From assembly GCF_005405925.1 (NCBI RefSeq), contig NZ_BJHV01000003.1:62001-126000 (forward strand): DNA of 64,000 bases. Direction: 5' to 3'. The translations under genes and the position numbers were made by a program. The stretch comes from Streptomyces antimycoticus. Its GTDB lineage: Bacteria; Actinomycetota; Actinomycetes; Streptomycetales; Streptomycetaceae. The notes under the pieces are model-generated. The model was not told where the DNA came from and searched no databases. It saw nothing but the letters and a program-made list of their open reading frames with translations. Of this stretch, positions 33,581 through 40,592 are shown one piece after another. How positions within the stretch are numbered: the stretch's first letter is position 1; each line of letters starts with the position of its first letter.

Positions 33581-34720
33581 ATGAAGCTCCGCCTCGACCT
33601 GGCCCCGCTCGCCGCCGCCGTCGCCGACGCGGCCCGCGCCCTGCCCAGCAGGCCGCCCGTCGCCGTCCTGTCCGCCATCAAACTGGACGCCACCGGCAGC
33701 CAGCTGACTGTCGCCGCGTTCGACTACGAGGTCTCCGCCGAGGCCACCACGGACGCCGACGTCTCCAGCGGCGGCACCGTCCTGGTCCCCGGCCGCCTGC
33801 TGGTCGACATCACCCGCACCCTCAAGGGCAAGCACCCGATCGACATCGAACTCGAGGGCTCCAGCCTGGTCAGCATCACCTCCGGCACCATCCGCTACAC
33901 CCTGCACACCCTGCCGCAGGAGGAGTACCCGAGCCTGCCCCAGCCCGGCGAAGCATCCGGCACCGTGACCGGCAGCGACCTCCACCAGGCCGTCGCGCAG
34001 GTCGCCGCGGCCGCCGGCCACGACGACACCCTGCCCGTCCTGACCGGCATCCAGATGACCGTCACCGACGGCAAACTCACCCTGGCCGCCACCGACCGCT
34101 ACCGCTTCGCCGTGCGCACCATCGACTGGAAGCCCACCAGCGACACCACCAGCGGCCAGGCCCTCGTCCCCGCCAAAGCCCTGCTGGACGCATCCAAGAT
34201 GTTCGCCGAGGCCGAGCAGGCCGACCTCGCCCTCCCCACCAGCCAGGGCGTCCTCGGCATGTCCGGCCCCTCCCGCAGCACCACCATGCGAGCCCTGGAT
34301 GGCCAGCTGCCCGACTACAAGACCCTGTGGCCCACCGAGTTCACCGCCACCGCCATCGTCAACCGGGACGAGCTGATCGCAGCGGTCAAGCGCGTAGCGC
34401 TGGTTGCCGAACGCAGCACCCCTGTCCGGCTCCACTTCAGCCCGAACGTGCTGTCACTGACCGCCGGCAGCAGCGACGATGCCCAGGCCCGTGACCGGAT
34501 CGACGCCCAGCTCGACACCGTGACCGGCGCCCCGCTCACCATGGCCTTCAACCCCGGCTTCCTGCTGGACGGCCTCAATGCCCTGGGCGCCCACTCCATC
34601 CAGTTCGGCATCGTCGGCCCGACCAACCCCACGCTGCTCAACGGCCTCGACGAGGACGGCAACGCTCTGGGCGACGACGCGCTCACCTACCTGATCATGC
34701 CGGTCCGGCTCTCCAGCTGA
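33581..34720 (+). CDS. dnaN: DNA polymerase III beta sliding clamp paralog (DnaN)
   Basis: 379 aa, about the length of a chromosomal DnaN. The three-domain clamp pattern is visible: MKLRLDLAPLAAAVADAARA, RYTLHTLPQEEYPSLPQ at the end of domain 1, LPVLTGIQMTVTDGKLTLAA and ATDRYRFAVRTI in domain 2, and DGQLPDYKTLWPTEFTATAI, then NPGFLLDGLNAL and a C-terminus near MPVRLSS in domain 3. The usual MPMRL end is nearly kept. It should load on DNA and hold a polymerase or repair partner. A plasmid copy could serve the polymerase-like gene at 3881 or host Pol III. A family C hairpin follows. Confidence 0.92.
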   Translation: MKLRLDLAPLAAAVADAARALPSRPPVAVLSAIKLDATGSQLTVAAFDYEVSAEATTDADVSSGGTVLVPGRLLVDITRTLKGKHPIDIELEGSSLVSITSGTIRYTLHTLPQEEYPSLPQPGEASGTVTGSDLHQAVAQVAAAAGHDDTLPVLTGIQMTVTDGKLTLAATDRYRFAVRTIDWKPTSDTTSGQALVPAKALLDASKMFAEAEQADLALPTSQGVLGMSGPSRSTTMRALDGQLPDYKTLWPTEFTATAIVNRDELIAAVKRVALVAERSTPVRLHFSPNVLSLTAGSSDDAQARDRIDAQLDTVTGAPLTMAFNPGFLLDGLNALGAHSIQFGIVGPTNPTLLNGLDEDGNALGDDALTYLIMPVRLSS

Positions 34721-34784
34721 CCCCGCCCCGGGGCGGCCGCCAGGTCGCCAACCACTCAGCCGGCCGCCCCGGGCCTCCCGACCC
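34721..34784 (+). repeat. Family C intergenic hairpin, copy 3
   Basis: CCCCGGGGCGGCCG and CGGCCGCCCCGGG flank the loop GGTCGCCAACCACTCAGC. It directly follows the stop of the clamp gene and is almost identical to the copy at 38661. Confidence 0.8.
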
Positions 34785-34813
34785 AACCCCGCCGACAGAA
34801 ACAGGACCCACCC

Positions 34814-35503
34814 GTGGCCATCGCCATCCCCACCGCTGCATCGGCCGATGAAGCCGACTCGCCAGTCCACCCCGCCTACGACCCGACACCCTGCATCCCG
34901 CGGCTGCTGACCGAGCTGGTGCAGGAAGAGTTCTGGACCCGGTACGCCGCCATCCGCGGTGACGACACGTTCGCTCCCGACTACACCACCGACCGCAAAC
35001 GCACCGCCCTGCTGCTGCGCGCCGTCATCGCCGACCTGGTCGCCCTCGCCGCCCCGGACAACGCGCACCAGGCCGCTGATGCCGCGGCCGCGGCCAACGC
35101 CCTGCGGCGGGCCGACTGGCAGATGACCCTGCCCGCCCGGGCCGCCCGTGACTGGCTGCGAGGCCAGTACCAGCGGCACCTGGAGGACAACGACCCGCAC
35201 CCGCCGAACTGCCCCGGCGGCTGCGGCGGATCCGGCGTCGTGGTCGAACCGGTCATCTGGCAGAACGACGGCGCCCCCGTCCTCGAGGAGCCGATGGCCT
35301 GCCAACGCGGCGAGAAAGATGACCCGCACGCGGCCGACTGCACCGGATGTCACGGCACCGGCAAGACGTACGACGCCGAATTCAGCGAGTACAGCGTCTG
35401 CGACAGGTACAGCCCCGACCCGGCCTACGAGCCCGTCCCCGCCCACCATGACGACCCGTGGGTGAGTTCTGCCACCGGCCATTTCGACGAGTCCCCCTTC
35501 TAG
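34814..35503 (+). CDS. DnaJ-type zinc-finger protein
   Basis: 229 aa from a GTG after AGGA. Helical N-terminus (PRLLTELVQEEFWTRYAAIR, ALLLRAVIADLVALAAPDNA). Residues 135-195 contain CPGGCGGSG and CTGCHGTG, the CxxCxGxG repeats of DnaJ zinc domains, with the remaining Cys at MACQRGEK and SVCDRY. There is no J domain, so it is not a co-chaperone; such finger-only proteins are common in actinomycete plasmids. A two-gene order with the clamp may be coincidental. Confidence 0.7.
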   Translation: MAIAIPTAASADEADSPVHPAYDPTPCIPRLLTELVQEEFWTRYAAIRGDDTFAPDYTTDRKRTALLLRAVIADLVALAAPDNAHQAADAAAAANALRRADWQMTLPARAARDWLRGQYQRHLEDNDPHPPNCPGGCGGSGVVVEPVIWQNDGAPVLEEPMACQRGEKDDPHAADCTGCHGTGKTYDAEFSEYSVCDRYSPDPAYEPVPAHHDDPWVSSATGHFDESPF

Positions 35504-35624
35504 ATGTGCTGGTGGCTGGTGCCACGGCCGCGATCACTGGCGGTCGGGCTCGAGGAGATCCTCAGCGTGGCCGTGCGATCAACGTCCTGAGACACCACAT
35601 CTACAGCCCGTTCCCTTCACGACT

Positions 35625-35654
35625 GGCCGGGCCTGGCCAATGGCTGGCCCGGCC
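35625..35654 (+). terminator. Hairpin before the gene at 35668
   Basis: GGCCGGGCC and GGCCCGGCC (35625-35633, 35646-35654) form a 9-bp stem that ends 6 nt before the ribosome site. It may end transcription from upstream or mask translation of the next gene. Confidence 0.45.
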
Positions 35655-35667
35655 CTTCGGAGGACCG

Positions 35668-35967
35668 ATGAGCCTCGTGCCCCGCACCGTCTACGTCGTC
35701 GGCTGCGACAGCTGCGGCGCCACCTTCCATGCTCAAGGACCCGACGAAGACTACGAATTGACCCTTCCCACCCAGCAGCTGGACCCGGCCTGGGCCGAGG
35801 ACATGGTCAGCCGAGGCTGGATCGTCACTTCCCGGCACCTGTGCCCCTTCTGCGTGCAGGCGAGAGGCGACGCCTTCATCGAGCGCCTCGAACTTGAGCA
35901 CACACACCTCCCCCTCTTCGATCTGCCCGTCCACCGGCCCGGCCCTGGCGATGCAGACCCGGCATGA
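35668..35967 (+). CDS. Small CxxC protein
   Basis: 99 aa from the ATG at 35668 behind GGAGGA. VVGCDSCGATFHAQ and LCPFCVQARGDAFIERLE give two CxxC pairs about 50 residues apart, a zinc-ribbon-like layout. This pattern is common in small Streptomyces phage and plasmid proteins. Function is unknown. It is followed by family A promoter copy 3. Confidence 0.7.
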   Translation: MSLVPRTVYVVGCDSCGATFHAQGPDEDYELTLPTQQLDPAWAEDMVSRGWIVTSRHLCPFCVQARGDAFIERLELEHTHLPLFDLPVHRPGPGDADPA

Positions 35968-35989
35968 CCGAGATCCTTTCTGCATACTC

Positions 35990-36018
35990 TTGAAATGCAT
36001 AATAGAAGAATGCATTAT
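35990..36018 (+). promoter_or_regulatory. Family A promoter, copy 3
   Basis: TTGAAA (35990-35995), 17-bp spacer, CATTAT (36013-36018), with two perfect ATGCAT boxes nine bases apart and an additional TGCATA at 35981-35986. It drives the gene at 36125 with a leader of about 100 nt. Confidence 0.75.
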
Positions 36019-36124
36019 GGAGTTGCCGGGAAAACCGACACCGCCGCTCTCGGCGATGTCGAGGCGCACGTCATTTGCTGCCGCCGCTCGCACCCCTGGC
36101 CACCTCAAGACACTGGAGGAACGC

Positions 36125-36460
36125 GTGTCGCAGGAGATCGCCCGCATCACGGCCATCGAGACGGCCGTCGACCGGGGCCACACTGGCGCCGACAGTGAGC
36201 TGGCCTGCTACGCCCCCGCCGCAGCCGCCGCGCTGAACCTGCTCGCCGACGCGGTCAACCGCGGCGGTGCCGATCATGACGACGTCGTCCAGGCCCTCAA
36301 GGACGCGGGCGTGCACAGCGCCTTCGCCGCCGTCCTGGACGCCGCGGCCGGCGCCGTCACCGAGGGCATGGACGATCCCTTCGACTTCGACGACCGCCTG
36401 CACTCCGAAAACCTGCAAGCCGCGGCCGGCCAGGTCCGCGACGCCTTCCAGTGGCTGTAG
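36125..36460 (+). CDS. Helical hypothetical protein under family A promoter
   Basis: 111 aa from the GTG at 36125 behind GGAGGA; an in-frame ATG at 36056 lacks a ribosome site. It is entirely helical (EIARITAIETAVDRGHTGAD, AAAAALNLLADAVNRGGADH), with an acidic segment (DDPFDFDDRLHSENL). Not recognised. Confidence 0.7.
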   Translation: MSQEIARITAIETAVDRGHTGADSELACYAPAAAAALNLLADAVNRGGADHDDVVQALKDAGVHSAFAAVLDAAAGAVTEGMDDPFDFDDRLHSENLQAAAGQVRDAFQWL

Positions 36461-36567
36461 GCAACCGCCGAGGACACCCTGGCCCACGCCTGCCCCGTCC
36501 GGTCCAGCCCTCGGGCCGGGCCCTTACCCACCACCACCGCACCATCGACCAGACAAGGAGCCCCGTC

Positions 36568-36930
36568 ATGGCCGCTGTAACCCCCGCCCCCGGCAAGCTG
36601 CCCGTCGAGTACGACAACGGTCTCGGCCAGATCAGCAAGCCCCTCGACCAGATCCGGGAGCGCACCTTCGTCTCGGCGACCGGCACTATCACCCGCATCG
36701 CCAGCAGCGGGCCCGCCTCGGCAGTGCGTGCCACCATCGTCGTCACCGGACCGGCGGGCGACACCGCCTACTGCAGCCTCGATGCCGACACCCGCCGCAA
36801 CTACAGCGCATCGCTTCGTGAGGGCGCGCGGGTCATGGTCCGCGGCACGGTCCGCTACCTGCCGGACAACCGGCCCGTCATCGACGTCCTCGCCGTCCAC
36901 GACCTCGACAGGCAGATCACCGCGCTCTGA
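36568..36930 (+). CDS. OB-fold-like nucleic-acid-binding protein
   Basis: 120 aa from the ATG at 36568 behind AAGGAG. The central pattern (ERTFVSATGTITRIASSGP, SAVRATIVVTGPAGDTAYCS, REGARVMVRGTVRYLPDNR) is that of an OB fold: five strands with a GTI and a VRGTV turn. This suggests single-stranded DNA or RNA binding or an accessory to replication, but no specific family is identified. The tRNA-like minihelix follows 10 nt after its stop. Confidence 0.65.
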   Translation: MAAVTPAPGKLPVEYDNGLGQISKPLDQIRERTFVSATGTITRIASSGPASAVRATIVVTGPAGDTAYCSLDADTRRNYSASLREGARVMVRGTVRYLPDNRPVIDVLAVHDLDRQITAL

Positions 36931-36939
36931 CCTACCCCA

Positions 36940-36985
36940 GCCCCGTCCGGGATCCACAGCCGGTTCGAATCCGGTGCGGGGCGCA
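36940..36985 (+). other. tRNA-like minihelix (acceptor stem plus T arm)
   Basis: GCCCCGT (36940-36946) and GCGGGGC (36976-36982) form a 7-bp acceptor-like stem. Directly before the 3' arm lies GCCGG-TTCGAAT-CCGGT (36959-36975), a 5-bp T stem with the canonical TTCGAAT loop. GCA follows where discriminator and CCA would stand. Only 12 nt occupy the place of the D and anticodon arms. It could be a deleted tRNA gene, an attachment-site remnant or a functional tRNA mimic. Confidence 0.55.
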
Positions 36986-37014
36986 ACGCATCGACCCACA
37001 CAGGAGAAGTGATC

Positions 37015-37368
37015 ATGTCCGCCGATATCGTCCGCATCGCCGAACAGGTCGTGCTCATCGAGAGCGCACGGATCTACGTGGCCGGGATGGGGCCCACAGA
37101 CCTCACCAGCCGCATAGTGGTCAGCGGCCACCTGACGGCAGCCAAGGCACTGCTCACGCAGATCGCCAACGCCTTCGCGACGGGCGGTGCGGACGACATC
37201 GTCCGCACCGCCGACCAGGCCGAGATCATCGAAGCCGTCCGCGTGTACGCCGCCAATAACGCACCGGTCGACGCGACCAACGTCAGCTGGCTCGTTGGGC
37301 ACCTCATGGACGCTGAGGCGCTCCTCGTGAAGCTCGTCGCCATGTTCAAGGAACCCGCCACCACCTGA
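37015..37368 (+). CDS. Helical protein of two tandem repeats
   Basis: 117 aa from the ATG at 37015 behind AGGAGA. The halves are clear copies: DIVRIAEQVVLIESARIYVA...VVSGHLTAAKALLTQIAN and DIVRTADQAEIIEAVRVYAA...LVGHLMDAEALLVKLVA. The repeat unit is about 55 residues, so a four-helix bundle is probable. No known family is recognised. Confidence 0.7.
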   Translation: MSADIVRIAEQVVLIESARIYVAGMGPTDLTSRIVVSGHLTAAKALLTQIANAFATGGADDIVRTADQAEIIEAVRVYAANNAPVDATNVSWLVGHLMDAEALLVKLVAMFKEPATT

Positions 37369-37467
37369 CGCCAGCCACGGTCCAAGTGTTCTGAACCCTG
37401 TTACGAAGCTGGCCCTCATCACCTACGTGAGACGGGCCGCACACACCAGACCGACCAGGAGAAATAC

Positions 37468-38220
37468 ATGAACGAGACCCTCTACGCCCCGGTTGACCAC
37501 CCCGGCGTGCCCGTGCCCGAGAACCGGCGCTGCTGGTCGGCGAGCTGGCCGGAGTACACGCCGGTGGACATCAGCCCGCCCGAGCTGCGGCCGGCGGCGC
37601 TGGCCCAGCACGTGCCCGGCTGGGTGGTCGACCGGGGCGCCACGCCGGACCTGGTGCCCGACTGGGCCGAGCGGCAGGCCAACGCCCTGGTGCCCTTCAC
37701 GGTCGATGCACGGGGCTGGCCGCTGCACCCGCACGGTCGCACCGGACGTACCGGGCGCAACCTCGGCAAGTGGGGGGAGAACGCCGCCGCCGACCCGATT
37801 GTGGTCGCCGGGACCGGTGAGCAGCGGCGGGTTCTGCTGATCACCCGCGACGACATCGGGGTGGAGGCCATCCCGGGCGGCATGGTTGACCCGGACGAGA
37901 TGGTCCCGGCCGCGCTGAAGCGCGAGCTGCGCGAGGAAACCGGCGTCAATCTCACCGACCAGCAGCCCATCATCCTCGGCCGCCAGGTCGTCGACGACTG
38001 GCGCACCACCGACTACGCCTGGGTCGCGTCCACCAGCGCCCTCTACCAGCTGCCTGAGCAGGTCACCGCCACCGCCGGCAGCGACGCTGCGGACGCAGGT
38101 TGGTGGCCGTTCGGCTCCCTCGAACAGCTCGAGGCGGCGGTCACCGCGGCCGGGCGCACCCTCTATGCCGCGCACCGCCCGCTGCTGCTGCGTGCCCTCG
38201 AATACCTCAACCAGAAGTGA
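37468..38220 (+). CDS. Nudix hydrolase, NUDT9-like ADP-ribose pyrophosphatase
   Basis: 250 aa from an ATG with CAGGAGA upstream. The Nudix box is complete: GGMVDPDEMVPAALKRELRE followed by ETGV. Upstream features HPHGRTGRTGRNLGKWGENA and ADPIVVAGT match the GRTGxxGRGxLGxWGPNHAADPI signature of NUDT9/ADP-ribose hydrolases, as does RCWSASWPEYTPVDISPPEL. Predicted reaction: ADP-ribose to AMP and ribose-5-phosphate. It could recycle NAD breakdown products or counter NAD-derived defence signals. It starts a short operon with 38228 and 38387. Confidence 0.88.
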   Translation: MNETLYAPVDHPGVPVPENRRCWSASWPEYTPVDISPPELRPAALAQHVPGWVVDRGATPDLVPDWAERQANALVPFTVDARGWPLHPHGRTGRTGRNLGKWGENAAADPIVVAGTGEQRRVLLITRDDIGVEAIPGGMVDPDEMVPAALKRELREETGVNLTDQQPIILGRQVVDDWRTTDYAWVASTSALYQLPEQVTATAGSDAADAGWWPFGSLEQLEAAVTAAGRTLYAAHRPLLLRALEYLNQK

Positions 38221-38227
38221 GGCGGCC

Positions 38228-38383
38228 ATGCCTTTGCCCTGGATGAGCCGCGCCGACCGGCGCCGCTGGAAGTCCGCCCGCACGGTCCTCGACCTGGGCT
38301 GGCTGATGGCGCGCTGGCTGGAGGGCGAGATCGCCTCCCGCCCCGGCTACCAGCCGCGCTTCGGCCCCGATAAGGAGAGCTGA
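38228..38383 (+). CDS. Truncated DUF6919-type protein
   Basis: 51 aa, from an ATG 8 nt after the Nudix stop. LPWMSRADRRRWKSARTVLD and LEGEIASRPGYQPRFGPDKE match residues 3-52 of the 333-aa protein at 24782 closely, and then the frame stops. Either the N-terminal module works alone or this is a remnant of recombination between the copies. Confidence 0.65.
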   Translation: MPLPWMSRADRRRWKSARTVLDLGWLMARWLEGEIASRPGYQPRFGPDKES

Positions 38384-38386
38384 CCG

Positions 38387-38662
38387 ATGTTCGAGAAGCA
38401 CCGTGCCCGCCGCGATGCCCGGGCCCGCCACCGTCATCTCATGAACGCCGCCCTGGACCTGGTGGGCATGTTCGGGGACCACTCCGCCACCTCAGCCGAC
38501 CTGATCGCCCTGGTCTTCGGCCAGCACGCCATCGAGATCGGCGAGGACGAGGCGGCCCGGTATCTGGACGCCGCCCGGGTCACCCGGGGCCAGCGCCTGC
38601 CCGCCGGGAATGAGCTGAAGGACAGGACGAGCCCGCTGAGGAGCCCCCGGCCCATCGGCTGA
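38387..38662 (+). CDS. Small helical hypothetical protein
   Basis: 91 aa, starting 4 nt after the upstream stop, with AAGGAGA upstream. It is basic at the start (KHRARRDARARHRHLMNAAL), helical in the middle (TSADLIALVFGQHAIEIGED, AARYLDAARV) and has a disordered tail. It is not recognised. It ends at family C hairpin copy 4. Confidence 0.65.
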   Translation: MFEKHRARRDARARHRHLMNAALDLVGMFGDHSATSADLIALVFGQHAIEIGEDEAARYLDAARVTRGQRLPAGNELKDRTSPLRSPRPIG

Positions 38663-38722
38663 CCCCGCCCCGGGGCGGCCGCCAGGTCGCCAACCACTCA
38701 GCCGGCTGCCCCGGGCCTCCCA
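38661..38722 (+). repeat. Family C intergenic hairpin, copy 4
   Basis: Same arms and loop (GGTCGCCAACCACTCAGCC) as the copy after the clamp gene, 4 kb upstream; it starts at the stop codon of the gene ending at 38662. Confidence 0.8.
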
Positions 38723-38751
38723 CCCAACTCCGGCGAAAGGACAGCCGCTGG

Positions 38752-38797
38752 CCATGGTCTCTGTCCCGCGCAGTCCTGCGCGGGACAGAGACCATGG
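38752..38797 (+). terminator. Perfect 21-bp hairpin
   Basis: Arms 38752-38772 and 38777-38797 are exact complements around a 4-nt loop (GTCC), beginning and ending with CCATGG. It lies between the Nudix operon and the PadR gene. It may be a bidirectional terminator, but this perfection is more than termination needs. Confidence 0.65.
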
Positions 38798-39010
38798 GGG
38801 CCCTCGTCTGGTGCCGTCAAACCACGGTGGGCAGGTACGGCGCGAGACGGAGGTCCTCCCCGGATCCGGGATGACCTCGTCTCATCAACGAGCGCGAATG
38901 CCAGGCGTCACCCCTGACGTTGACTGGCACAACCCGCCGGCGGCCGGTCGACCTTGGCCGACTCGAGGACCGTTCTCCGACCAGACAGCCTGGCGCTTCC
39001 GGAGAACGTC

Positions 39011-39045
39011 TGCAGACCTATCTCTAGCTAGGTAGAGTTACCCGT
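39011..39045 (+). promoter_or_regulatory. Possible PadR operator and leaderless promoter
   Basis: Overlapping palindromes (CTATCT...AGGTAG and CTCTAGCTAGGTAGAG) lie at 39018-39036. A TAGAGT (39033-39038) is placed so that transcription would begin at about the ATG at 39046. PadR proteins usually bind inverted repeats at their own promoters. No good -35 is seen. Confidence 0.35.
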
Positions 39046-39375
39046 ATGTCTTATCCATTCCGTGTGACGGACGCGACTGTGGATGTCCTGGGCGTGCTTC
39101 TCTCTGGCGACGACGACTTGTACGGGCTGAAGATCGCTCAGGCGATCGGCCGCCCGACCGGGAGTGTGGTGCCGATCCTGCGGCGGCTCGAAGGCTGCGG
39201 GTGGGTGACCAGCATCTGGGAGCAATCGAACGAACGAACGGGACCGCGGCGTCGCTTCTACCAACTCAGCGCAGAGCATGCGGCTGGTGCCAGGGCCCTT
39301 ATGGCGGAGCGGCGACCGGCTCCAGCGACCTCCAAGCACGTTTCCCTGCGGCCGGGGTGGGTGAGCGGCAGGTGA
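39046..39375 (+). CDS. PadR-family transcriptional regulator
   Basis: 109 aa. The winged helix is typical: VTDATVDVLGVLLSGDDDLY, GLKIAQAIGRPTGSVVPILR, RLEGCGWVTS and a wing with GPRRRFYQLSAEHAAGARAL. It lacks the second helical domain, so it belongs to the short PadR-s2 type. It overlaps the next gene by 4 nt (GTGA). PadR genes in actinomycetes are often paired with a membrane protein, as here, which the pair probably uses as a sensor or target. Confidence 0.88.
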   Translation: MSYPFRVTDATVDVLGVLLSGDDDLYGLKIAQAIGRPTGSVVPILRRLEGCGWVTSIWEQSNERTGPRRRFYQLSAEHAAGARALMAERRPAPATSKHVSLRPGWVSGR

Positions 39376-40154
39376 GTGCCGAACTATCTCTCTTCCTTCT
39401 CGGCTCGGTGCTCCTGCCCATGCTGCTCGCGGAGGTAACCGACTGCTTGCCCTGGATGGCGCGACGCCTGGCGCACTGGGCGGCCGGACGGCTGGGAGAG
39501 CAGACCGCTATCGAACGCTACCGGGAAGAGTGGGCAGCAGAACTTGCCGAGCTGCCCGGTAAATGGGTGCGGTTATTCCATGCTGTCTCATATGTGGTCT
39601 ACCTGCCCCAGACGCGTGAGGCTGTGCGTGCCACGGAGGTTCGGGCGGATCGTCAAACCATCTTCATGTCGAAGACGGTCCTTGCCCGCCAGGTTTCAGC
39701 TACTCACGTCGCGGCGAAGCTGACCGAAGCCGGGTGGTCGGGAGGTGTGTACATTCTCGCGGGGGCCGCGAACATGCACACCGTGCATGAGGCTTTGAAA
39801 ACCGCGGGCCGACGCGTGCTGATGATCGATGTCCAGGCGTTTCTTGTGCAGGGAGCACAGGCGAGCGGCTGGGACCTGATCCTCACGGATCTGGCGCGCG
39901 ACTGTGGCATGGTGCTTGTCGACGGCGTTGGATCTGACGATCTACAGCGTCTTCGGCAGCTCCGGATGCCCTGCCCGGTTCTGGTGAGTTACCCGGAAGC
40001 GGCCGATGAGGGAGTGCCGGAAACGCCTCGAATCAGGTGGCTGGAAAGCGAACCGTCTGCCCTCATGTTTCCTACAGAAATTTCCTTCGGGTGGATCGAC
40101 GAAGCAGCGGGTGTAGCCCGGTTCGATGATCCGATCGACATCACGTGGAGCTGA
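39372..40154 (+). CDS. Membrane-anchored partner of PadR
   Basis: 260 aa from the GTG at 39372. It has an N-terminal membrane segment (LSLFLLGSVLLPMLLAEVTD), then AIERYREEWAAELAELPGKW, a motif seen in many Streptomyces proteins encoded after PadR genes. The remaining 160 residues look like an alpha/beta domain (GVYILAGAANMHTVHEALKT, RRVLMIDVQAF, DCGMVLVDGVGSDDLQRLRQ). Function is unknown; regulation by the overlapping PadR gene is likely. Confidence 0.75.
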   Translation: MSAELSLFLLGSVLLPMLLAEVTDCLPWMARRLAHWAAGRLGEQTAIERYREEWAAELAELPGKWVRLFHAVSYVVYLPQTREAVRATEVRADRQTIFMSKTVLARQVSATHVAAKLTEAGWSGGVYILAGAANMHTVHEALKTAGRRVLMIDVQAFLVQGAQASGWDLILTDLARDCGMVLVDGVGSDDLQRLRQLRMPCPVLVSYPEAADEGVPETPRIRWLESEPSALMFPTEISFGWIDEAAGVARFDDPIDITWS

Positions 40155-40253
40155 CCGCCGTGGACGGAAGGTCCGGCGGGGACTAGACCGCGTGCGTGGA
40201 GGAGTCCAGCGGGATCCGTCCACTCCTGCTACCACCCTGCTACCTTGGAGGGT

Positions 40254-40592
40254 ATGAGCAGCGACAAGAAGCAGACCCAGCTCCGGCTCGAGCCGGAGGT
40301 CCTCGCCGCCGGCAAGGACGCCGCCGCCGGCCGCGACCTGGACTTCAATAGGTACGTGGAGCGCCTCATCATCGAGGACACCACCGGGTCCCGGGCGGCG
40401 GGCATGGCCGCCGCCCAGCGTCTCATTAATGATCACGGTGCCTTCCTCGCCGATCTGGAGGCCGATCTCGACATGCAGCACGCCGCCGCGGGCCCCGGGG
40501 CGCCGCTGCGTGAGCATGGCTCTGTACGTCGACCTGCCCTGGATTCTGGAAGTCGCTCAACGGGCCGGCCGCCGAGACCCGGCGGCCGATGA
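40254..40592 (+). CDS. Ribbon-helix-helix antitoxin, C-terminus probably misread
   Basis: The ATG at 40254 follows GGAGG. KKQTQLRLEPEVLAAGKDAA and RDLDFNRYVERLIIEDTTGS are an RHH fold, then AQRLINDHGAFLADLEADL, the toxin-binding helix. The frame then runs 77 nt into the toxin gene as Pro/Arg-rich noise. One extra G in the run near 40496-40500 would end it at the TGA at 40511-40513, just before the toxin ATG. It should bind and neutralise the downstream toxin and repress the pair. Confidence 0.75.
   Translation: MSSDKKQTQLRLEPEVLAAGKDAAAGRDLDFNRYVERLIIEDTTGSRAAGMAAAQRLINDHGAFLADLEADLDMQHAAAGPGAPLREHGSVRRPALDSGSRSTGRPPRPGGR

Noticed and set aside
32453..34435. 660-codon minus-strand frame
   Set aside because: It is antisense to the zinc-finger and sliding clamp genes and consists of Gly/Val/Arg-rich shadow sequence.
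36940..36985. A functional tRNA gene
   Set aside because: D and anticodon arms are absent, so it cannot decode. It is reported only as a tRNA-like structure.
19401..38722. CRISPR array or direct-repeat array made of the family C hairpins
   Set aside because: The copies are kilobases apart with genes between them and no spacer regularity. No CRISPR or cas gene is seen anywhere in the window.
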